Positions 57,205 through 64,000 of a stretch of DNA of 64,000 bases are shown here, one piece after another (positions within the stretch are counted from its first letter, which is position 1; each line of letters starts with the position of its first letter). A program made the position numbers and the translations under genes. Origin of the DNA: Bog-473 sp963843365. Lineage in GTDB: Bacteria > Actinomycetota > Acidimicrobiia > Acidimicrobiales > RAAP-2. The notes below the pieces were generated by a model that had not been told where the DNA came from, did no database searches, and saw nothing but the letters and a program-made list of their open reading frames with translations. Location: positions 558,001-622,000 of the forward strand of contig CAWJKG010000002.1 of the NCBI GenBank assembly GCA_963843365.1, written 5' to 3'.

Positions 57205-59914
57205 ATGGGACGCACCTGGGAGTGGCTCGGGCTGAATCTCGGCAAGCACGCGGGCATCGTCGCGTGCATCGGCCTGGCCATCACGCTCGTCCTCGGAATC
57301 GGGCTCTCCTCGGTCACGCTTTCGACCGGGGATTCCGACTACCTCAACGGCAACGATCCCTTGGCCATCGGCAACCAGAAGTACACGTCGCTCTTCGGCG
57401 GCGACCCGATCGCCGTGCTCTTCACCATGAAGCACGGCGAGAGCGTGGATGATCTCCTGACGCCGGCCAACCAGGCTCGGATGCGCCGCGTCGATGACAC
57501 ACTCGAGCACGATCCGTCGATCTTCAATGTCGTGTCGCCCCTGACCGCCCTCGACTTCGCGTCGAACGAGGAGAGCGGTCAGAATCTGACCGAGCGGATG
57601 TTTGTTTCCGCGTACGCACGGGACCCGAGCGCGCGCTCGAGAGCCATCCGGGAGGCTTACGCGGTCGCCGAAGCGCGCCAGCTCGAGCGCGATCCCGCCC
57701 GCGCAGCAGGTGCTCTCGAACCCCAAGTGGGTCCATTTCCTGCTCCACGAGCCCAACGGATCCATCCGTGCGGAGTTGGGCGCCTTTGTCCCCGACGAGC
57801 GACATGTGCTCATGGCGGTCTTTCTGAAGTCGAATCTCAACTTCAACCAGGAACTCGCCGCCGCCGCTTCCGTCGAGCGGATCACGGCGTCGGCGCACTA
57901 CGAGAACGCCACGACCATCACGACCGGAGTCCCCGAGATCGAAAAGGACGTCAACGACTACGTACGCAGCGCGTTGCGCACACTCATTCTGCTCGCAGCG
58001 GTGCTCATGGCGATCATTTTGGTGGTGGCCTTCCGGGTCCGCTGGCGTCTCCTCCCCTTCGCCGTGTTGGCCGTCGGCATGGTCTGGGCCTTCGGATTGG
58101 TGGGCTACCTCGGAATCCCACTCACCTTCGCCACCCTCACCGCCATCCCCGTCCTCATGGGGGTGGGCATGGACTACTCCATTCAGATGCATGCGCGGAT
58201 TGAGGAAGAGGTGCGCGTGAACCGCGCCGGGCACCCGATTCAGGCGGCGGCCCGGGGTCTCGGTCCCGCCCTGCTCATCGTGACGTTCGACGCGGTGTTC
58301 GCCTTCGCCGCGCTGTGGTTCTCCAAGGTCCCGGCTGTTCGCCAATTCGGTTCGCTCATGGTCATCGGGATCATCGCCGTCTGTGTCTGCAGCCTGATGC
58401 TGACCCTGGCCATCCTCGGCATCCGGGAGTACCGGTCTCCGACTCCAGCCGTCGATCGAGGAACGGACTCGCTCGGCCGCCTGGCCACTCGTCTGAGTGG
58501 CCTCCCCTCGCGGAGTGCTCTGCCGCTGATCATCCTCGCCGCCGTCGTCTTCGGTGCCGGAGTGGCATTCGAGGGACGGCTCGTCATTCAGCCGGACCCG
58601 ATCAAGTGGCTCGACTCCCACTCGACGGCGGTGCGCCAGATCGAAGCGCTCGAAGCCGTGACCGGGTCCGACAACCAGATCGGCGTGGTGGTCGAGTCGA
58701 AGCATCCCTTCAGCCCACAGACCGTCAGCTACGTGAGCAACCTCACTGAGACGGAGGCCCGCAAGTACGGTCGTGTGCTCTATCCGGGCGCCGGCGTCGT
58801 CTCGAGTGCGGACGAGTTCCTGACGATACCCGGTGCCGACTTCGTTCCCCCGACGGCGGCCCAGATCAAGGAGTTCTACCAGCTTGCTCCGACCCAGCTG
58901 AAGAAGACTCTGGTCCACAACGACGCCATCAACGTCATCTTTCTGTCACGGACGAACGACTTCACCGCGCTCGAACCGATGATCGACAACCTGCAGCGCG
59001 ACGCGCCGCCGCCTCCCGGAACGACCGCTCAACCCGGCGGAATCGGCGTCGTGAGTGTGGGGTTGCTCGACAACCTGGCCAAGACGCGGGCACTGCTCAC
59101 CTATCTGGCTCTCGCCTTTGTCGGCGTATTCCTCGCCATTCGCCTGCGCAGCATTGTGCGATCGCTCCTCTCGTTGATACCCGTCCTCATCGCGGTGGGC
59201 GGCGTGACGCTGGCGGCTCTCGCGTTCGGAGCCACCCTCAGTCCCCTCACTGCGGTGAGCGGGCCGCTGGTGGTCGCCGTGTGCACCGAATTCACGTCAC
59301 TGATCCTCCTGCGCTTCGTCGAAGAGCGAAACCGGGGCCGTCGTCCCCGCGAGGCGATGACGGTGACGGCCGGCCGAACGGGTCGGGCCTTCCTGGTCTC
59401 GGCCCTCACGGTGGTCGCCGGCATCCTCGTCGTGGCCACCTCGCCCATGCCGATGCTCAGGGACTTCGGCATCGTCATGGCGCTCAACGTGTCCGTGGCG
59501 CTCCTGAGCGCGCTCGTCGTGCTGCCTCCCGTGCTCGTCTGGGCGGAGGAGTCCCGCGGCTGGGTCTCGAGGGGCCTCCTTCGGCCGACTCCGCCACCCT
59601 TCGAGTTCGACGGCGGTCCTCCCGTCGAGCAGGGTGTCGAGACCGGCTCACGGCGCGCGGCGCGGCGCGGCCCAGAGAGGCAACCTCGTCGTAGCGCGGC
59701 TTGGCGCGATTCGGACCCACTGCATGAGCTGTCCCCTCCTGGGCGGTTCCGAGGCGAACCCACGCACCGCTCATTGACCGCGGGGTTGTCCGCGTTCCGG
59801 CCGGTGCAGGTTCCAACCACTCCGCCCCACCCGATACGTGCCGACGCTGTTATCGTCGTCCCGTGCCGTTCGCTGAGGCGGGTGCAGCGGATTCGCGACG
59901 TCGGTTCGTCGTAG
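57205..59914 (+). CDS. MMPL/RND-superfamily transporter, one frameshift
   Basis: About 160 residues in one frame from the ATG at 57205 (preceded by GAGGAGTTGGGG), with a helix 'IVACIGLAITLVLGIGLS' and the beta-rich periplasmic domain. The frame then moves by one base near 57690 and continues with 'PPAQQVLSNPKWVHFLLHE'. The rest has the RND pattern: helices 'LRTLILLAAVLMAIILVVA', 'IPVLMGVGMDYSIQMHARI' with the conserved GxGxDY, a second periplasmic domain, then 'LSPLTAVSGPLVVAVCTEFT' and four more helices. It would be about 850-900 residues with 12 helices. Relatives export lipids or hopanoids. The last ~100 residues are Arg/Pro-rich and overlap the next start by 52 bases, so the true stop may be earlier. 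Confidence 0.75.
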
Positions 59915-62007
59915 CCTGCGCCATAGGGATCGCACTATCAGGCGTGGTCGTCGCGTGGATGCTCACCAGCGGCACGTGGGACTTTCTCCAGGCGAACCAA
60001 ACCGGGAATTTCTACGATGCTCAGGCGCGAGCGCTCTTCCATGGCGCCTGGAACGTACCCGCCGACATCGTGAATCAAGAGGGAATCCGTGTCGGGCGCC
60101 GGACATATATGTACTTCGGACCGGTACCAGCCGTGCTGCGTATGCCCATTCTCTTCTTCACCTCCCGCTTCGACGGTCGCCTGACCGAACCGTCGATGTT
60201 GTTGGCAGAGCTCGTCGCTCTCATCTTCGCGAGCCGACTGAGCTGGAAGGTCCGCAACCTCATTTCCGCCTCTCCGGTCTCGCTGAGCGAGGCCATATTG
60301 ACGGGAGCGTCGATCATGGTGCTCGGCGTCGGATCAGAGTTGCTGTTTCTCGCCAGCGCTCCCAGCGTGTATCACGAAGCCGAAATCTGGGCCGTTGCGT
60401 TTGCGCTGGGGGCGTTCGACGCCATCACCGGCTTCCTGATCCGACCCTCGACAAAGTCTATCGCTCTCGCTGGAGTGTTTTCCGGCCTGTGCTTGTTGAC
60501 CCGAGCAACGATAGGTGTCGGCCCGATCGCTGCGCTGTTCGTGCTCGCGGTCGGACACTTGGTGGTTTCGATGCGTCACCGCCGCACCACCTTCACCGCC
60601 GCACCGGCCGCTCAGGGCGGGGACCGAGTGCTTTCTCCGCCTGGCCATGGTGCCGATGATCCGAATTGGCTCGGCATCACTGAGCGCGGGAACACACGGT
60701 GGGTCGCCCTCGGAGCAGCAGGGCTGATCCCCGTTTGTGTGTACACGTGGATCAATGAGGCCAAGTTTCATTCGTTCTTCAGCGTTCCGCTTGAAGACCA
60801 GGTGGAGGCACACCTACTCCCGGCATACATGAATGTCCTGGTCGCCAACGGTGGCAAACAGTTCGGACTCAAGTTCCTGCCGACGGATCTGCTCCAGTAT
60901 CTCAGGCCCGATGCGCTTCGCTTCAGCCGAGTGTTTCCCTTCATCACCTTCCCTCCCCCTGCCACCGTCATCGGGCATCTGCTCTATTTCAGCCGAGGCC
61001 CGGCATCGAGCGTCACGGCGATGATGCCGGCCATCGCTGCCGCGGCGATTGTCGGGATCTTCTTCGTGTTCCGGAGCCGGCGGGACGCAATGACCGATCT
61101 TGTCGTACTCCGGGTCCCTTTGATCGGCGCCGCACTGGGTGCAGCGGGGGTCCTCGTCTACCTTTCAATCGTCCAGCGCGCAGTGGGAGACCTGATGCCT
61201 CTCCTCGTGCTTGCGGGGATTGTGGGGTTCCAGGTGCTCGTGCATCGCATGATCACGATGGCTCGCTGGACCCGGCGCATACTGCTCCTGGGGGCAGGCG
61301 CACTGGCCCTGTTCGGCATTCTGGCCACCACGTCATTGTCAATTCTGTTTCAGCGCGAGATGTGGACCGGGCAGCCGAGCAGCTCGCGCGATCAGTTCGT
61401 TGCATTGCAAGAGAGGATCAATAAGGCGCTCTTTGGGGAGCCGCTCTCGTACGAGCGCGAGACGCACTTGCCCACACGCGCCGGACCCGCGGGCTCACTC
61501 GTCATCCTTGGGAACTGCGCCGCTCTCTACCTGTCCGACGGAAAGGAGTGGGCGCCCGTGGAGAGATCGGGCGCCGATGGGAACTGGCAGCTGGCGGTGA
61601 CATTCCCAGCGATCCGCGGGCCCGCCCAGACACACTGGCCACTGGTCGTCACCGGCACAGCAGGAGCTGGTGACTACGTTGCTGTGCAACCCGTTGGCGC
61701 AGACCGAGTGAAGTTCGCGTATCTGTTCCAGGATCCTTCGGGTCCATGGCTGTCGGGCCCCGCGGTGACCGTCACTCCTGGTCACCGCTATCTCATCAAT
61801 GTGTCGGTTGAGCCATCCATCGGGTACATCAGCGTGTCGGTGAACGGCACGACCGTCCTCAGTTACCTTTCTGGCACACGTGACCCCGAACACGTCACCG
61901 TCGGATCGAGCGACCTTGGAGGCCCGGTGGCCAGCAAGTTTCCGGGAAGAGTGAAGACGATTGCCCTGGCGACGCCGACGTGCGACTCCCTGTTGCGGTC
62001 GCGGTGA
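59863..62007 (+). CDS. GT-C-like polytopic membrane protein with C-terminal sugar-binding-like domain
   Basis: 714 residues from a GTG. A first hydrophobic helix, 'ACAIGIALSGVVVAWML', is followed by the outer loop 'NQTGNFYDAQARALFHGAWN', where the acidic residue after 'NFY' is where GT-C enzymes have their catalytic Asp. 'RTYMYFGPVPAVLRMPIL' follows, and about ten more helices run to residue 490. The C-terminal ~200 residues ('LVILGNCAALYLSDG', 'YLINVSVEPSIGYISVSVNG') look like a concanavalin/carbohydrate-binding beta sandwich on the outer face. It is probably a polyprenyl-phosphate sugar transferase; specificity is unknown. It is convergent with alanine dehydrogenase, seven bases apart. Confidence 0.7.
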   Translation: MPFAEAGAADSRRRFVVACAIGIALSGVVVAWMLTSGTWDFLQANQTGNFYDAQARALFHGAWNVPADIVNQEGIRVGRRTYMYFGPVPAVLRMPILFFTSRFDGRLTEPSMLLAELVALIFASRLSWKVRNLISASPVSLSEAILTGASIMVLGVGSELLFLASAPSVYHEAEIWAVAFALGAFDAITGFLIRPSTKSIALAGVFSGLCLLTRATIGVGPIAALFVLAVGHLVVSMRHRRTTFTAAPAAQGGDRVLSPPGHGADDPNWLGITERGNTRWVALGAAGLIPVCVYTWINEAKFHSFFSVPLEDQVEAHLLPAYMNVLVANGGKQFGLKFLPTDLLQYLRPDALRFSRVFPFITFPPPATVIGHLLYFSRGPASSVTAMMPAIAAAAIVGIFFVFRSRRDAMTDLVVLRVPLIGAALGAAGVLVYLSIVQRAVGDLMPLLVLAGIVGFQVLVHRMITMARWTRRILLLGAGALALFGILATTSLSILFQREMWTGQPSSSRDQFVALQERINKALFGEPLSYERETHLPTRAGPAGSLVILGNCAALYLSDGKEWAPVERSGADGNWQLAVTFPAIRGPAQTHWPLVVTGTAGAGDYVAVQPVGADRVKFAYLFQDPSGPWLSGPAVTVTPGHRYLINVSVEPSIGYISVSVNGTTVLSYLSGTRDPEHVTVGSSDLGGPVASKFPGRVKTIALATPTCDSLLRSR

Positions 62008-62014
62008 GCCGCAT

Positions 62015-63136
62015 TCAGACGAGCAACTCCCCCAGCGGCGTGTAGCGCAGGCCGTGGGCCTCGGCCACGGGCTCATAGGTGATCTTCCCGTCGACCACGT
62101 TCACGCCCTCGGCCAGCGCCGCGTCGGCCCGCACGGCCGCCTCCCAGCCCTGGTTGGCGATGTTGACCACGTAGGGCAGAGTGGCGTTGGCCAGCGCGTG
62201 GGTCGAGGTGTGGGGCACCGCGCCCGGCATGTTGGCCACGCAGTAGAACACCGAGCCGTGCACCTCGAAGGTGGGGTCCGAATGGGTCGTCGGTCGGGTC
62301 GACTCGAAGCAACCGCCCTGATCCACCGCGATGTCGACCAGCACCGACCCCGGCCGCATCTGCTCGACCAGCGCGTCGGAGACCAGGCGCGGGGCGCGGG
62401 CACCGACGACCAGCACGGCGCCGATGACGATGTCGGCGTCGAGGCAGACCTCCTCAATGGCGTGCTCCGACGAGGCGATCGTCTCGAGGGCGCCGCGGAA
62501 GTGGTGATCGACTTCGCGCAAGCGGTCGAGGTTGCGATCGAGGACGAACACCTCCGAGTGCATGCCGACGGCCATGGTGGCGGCCGCGAAGCCGGCCACG
62601 CCGGCACCGATGACGACCACCCGGGCGCAGCGCACGCCGGGAACCCCCGACACCAGCACACCGCGGCCGCCGCCCGGCCGCATGAGGTGGTGGGCCCCCA
62701 TGAGCGGTGCCATGCGCCCGGCCACCTCGCTCATGGGCGCCAACAGGGGCAAGGTGTGGTCCTCGTTGCGCACGGTCTCGTACGCGATGGCCACGTTGCC
62801 GGCGGCGACCAACGCGTCCGTGCACTGGCGGGAGGCGGCGAGGTGGAGGTAGGTGAACAGCGTCTGGTCCTTGCGGGCGCCGAGGAGCGGGAACTCCTCG
62901 GCGATGGGCTCCTTCACCTTGCAAACCAGGTCGGCCGACGACCACACGTCCTCGGCCGTGTCGACGATCTTCGCTCCGGTCCGGACGAAGTCGGCGTCGG
63001 GCATGGACGAGCCGTCGCCCGCCCCCTTCTGCACGTGGACCGTGTGTCCTGCGGAGGTGAGTTCGCGCACACCCGCGGGCGTCAGCGCCACCCGCCACTC
63101 GTCGGTCTTCGTCTCGCTGGGGACGCCGATGATCAT
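62015..63136 (-). CDS. ald: Alanine dehydrogenase
   Basis: 373 residues from the Met at 63136 ('MIIGVPSETKTDEWRVALT'), the canonical start of the family. It oxidatively deaminates L-alanine to pyruvate with NAD+, and can run in reverse for nitrogen assimilation or redox balance. The catalytic Lys75 in 'VCKVKEP' and His98 in 'FTYLHLAAS' are present. The NAD site is 'VVVIGAGVAGFAAATMA' near 170-186, followed by 'DIAVDQGGCFESTRPTTH', the conserved substrate loop. The length is normal. It starts two bases after the dehydrogenase stop upstream, so the two genes form an operon, suggesting catabolism of amino compounds. Confidence 0.95.
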   Translation of the reverse strand: MIIGVPSETKTDEWRVALTPAGVRELTSAGHTVHVQKGAGDGSSMPDADFVRTGAKIVDTAEDVWSSADLVCKVKEPIAEEFPLLGARKDQTLFTYLHLAASRQCTDALVAAGNVAIAYETVRNEDHTLPLLAPMSEVAGRMAPLMGAHHLMRPGGGRGVLVSGVPGVRCARVVVIGAGVAGFAAATMAVGMHSEVFVLDRNLDRLREVDHHFRGALETIASSEHAIEEVCLDADIVIGAVLVVGARAPRLVSDALVEQMRPGSVLVDIAVDQGGCFESTRPTTHSDPTFEVHGSVFYCVANMPGAVPHTSTHALANATLPYVVNIANQGWEAAVRADAALAEGVNVVDGKITYEPVAEAHGLRYTPLGELLV

Positions 63137-63138
63137 CG

Positions 63139-63999
63139 CTACTCCTCGATGTTGCTCATCACGTGCTTGATGCGCGTGTAATCCTCGAACCCGTAGGCCG
63201 AGAGATCCTTGCCGTAGCCGGAGCGCTTGAACCCGCCGTGAGGCATCTCGGCCACCAGCGGGATGTGCGTGTTGATCCACACGCACCCGAAGTCGAGGTC
63301 GCGGGCCATGCGCATGGCCCGGCCGTGGTCACGGGTCCAGACCGACGACGCCAGGCCGTACTGCACACCGTTGGCCCACTGCAGCGCTTCCGCCTCGTCG
63401 CTGAACTCCTGCACCGTGATCACGGGGCCGAACACCTCGTTCTGCACCATCTCGTCGTCCTGGCGCAGACCCGCCACCACCGTCGGAGCGAAGCAGTAGC
63501 CGCGCTCCCCCACCGGTGTGCCGCCGGTGGCCACGGTCGCGTGCGCCGGCGTGCGCTCCAGGAAGCCGCGCACGCGGTCGAGCTGCTGCGCGTTGTTGAG
63601 CGGCCCGTAGTCGGCCTCCTCGTTGTCCGTGCCGCCCACCGTCGTGCCCTCGGCCTGTTCCACGAGCGCGGCGAGCAGTGCCTCGTGCACCCGGGGGCTG
63701 GCCAGCACGCGGGTGGCGGCGGTGCAGTCCTGCCCCGCGTTGAAGTACCCGGCCCCGGCGATCCCCTCGGCGGCCGCGGCGGGATCGGCGTCGTCGAACA
63801 CGATGACCGGCGCCTTGCCGCCCAGTTCCAGGTGCACCCGCTTGAGGGTCGGCGCGGCCGCCGCGGCGACCTCCATGCCGGCACGCACCGAGCCCGTGAC
63901 CGAAACCATGGCGGGCGTCTCGTGGACGACCAGTGCCCGGCCCGTGTCACGGTCGCCGCACACCACGTTGAAGACCCCGGGCGGGAGGTGCTCGGCCAT
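63139..63999 (-). CDS. Aldehyde dehydrogenase, gamma-aminobutyraldehyde-type (partial)
   Basis: The 3' part of an ALDH; the gene runs off the window edge, and the Met at the edge is probably internal. The Glu of 'HLELGGKAPVIVFDDAD' and the nucleophilic Cys in 'YFNAGQDCTAATRVL' are both present, as are 'NEVFGPVITVQEF' and 'PHGGFKRSGYGKDLSAYGF'. The 'NAGQDCTA' form of the active site is typical of gamma-aminobutyraldehyde dehydrogenases in putrescine and polyamine breakdown; assignment to this subgroup is inference from the motif. It is co-transcribed with alanine dehydrogenase, which would take up the transamination product. About 287 of roughly 475 residues are visible. Confidence 0.85.
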   Translation of the reverse strand: MAEHLPPGVFNVVCGDRDTGRALVVHETPAMVSVTGSVRAGMEVAAAAAPTLKRVHLELGGKAPVIVFDDADPAAAAEGIAGAGYFNAGQDCTAATRVLASPRVHEALLAALVEQAEGTTVGGTDNEEADYGPLNNAQQLDRVRGFLERTPAHATVATGGTPVGERGYCFAPTVVAGLRQDDEMVQNEVFGPVITVQEFSDEAEALQWANGVQYGLASSVWTRDHGRAMRMARDLDFGCVWINTHIPLVAEMPHGGFKRSGYGKDLSAYGFEDYTRIKHVMSNIEE

Positions 64000-64000
64000 G

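Noticed and set aside
57524..58918. Minus-strand open frame of 464 codons
   Set aside because: It is the antisense shadow of the MMPL transporter, whose helices and GxGxDY motif are unmistakable on the plus strand.

Overview
The window is GC-rich DNA from an actinomycete-type bacterium. Three things suggest an Acidimicrobiia-like lineage: an AftD-like arabinofuranosyltransferase tail, DUF1707 plus class III cyclase proteins, and secreted proteins ending in repeats of the GYWxVASDGGIFAFGDA type. This placement is inference; no rRNA or other phylogenetic marker is present. I saw no tRNA, rRNA or CRISPR array.

Layout. (1) 0-16.5 kb is a surface-glycan island. It holds large GT-C-type membrane proteins, two GT2-like glycosyltransferases, a GT4-like glycosyltransferase, a WbsX-type protein, a sulfotransferase, a DUF218 protein and several SAM-dependent methyltransferases (FkbM, TylF and others), in short mixed-strand clusters. 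(2) 16.8-46.2 kb is an array of giant secreted repeat proteins: an FG-GAP/Ig protein, two TIG/IPT proteins that are partial near-identical duplicates, a unique 615-residue secreted protein, a DUF11-repeat protein and an Ig-like protein with a C-terminal membrane anchor. A YfhO-type membrane protein and a truncated IS1595-type transposase lie among them. (3) 46.3-54.4 kb is mixed: another GT-C protein, a nucleoside deoxyribosyltransferase-like gene divergent from an XRE regulator across paired palindromes, a second FkbM methyltransferase, a ribbon-helix-helix gene among GTTAAC palindromes, and two adjacent class III cyclases. (4) 54.4-64 kb holds lipid and amino-acid metabolism: an HMG-CoA-synthase-like/OB-fold fusion coupled to a thiolase, an MMPL transporter, a further GT-C protein, alanine dehydrogenase, and the 3' part of an aminobutyraldehyde-dehydrogenase-like gene.

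How it may fit together. Regions 1 and 2 look like a cell-envelope locus: lipid-linked sugar transferases and sugar-decorating methyl- and sulfo-transferases next to very large exported repeat proteins. Three secreted proteins with unrelated N-terminal domains each carry exactly six copies of the same ~42-residue GYW repeat, which suggests a common six-bladed module. This is the most distinctive feature of the window.

Quality caveat. Many genes show single-base frameshifts. They are extremely dense in one gene (about 13 between 16.9 and 20.2 kb) and scattered singly elsewhere. Genes with one apparent shift are listed as CDS, those with several as pseudogene; sequencing error cannot be excluded from the sequence alone.
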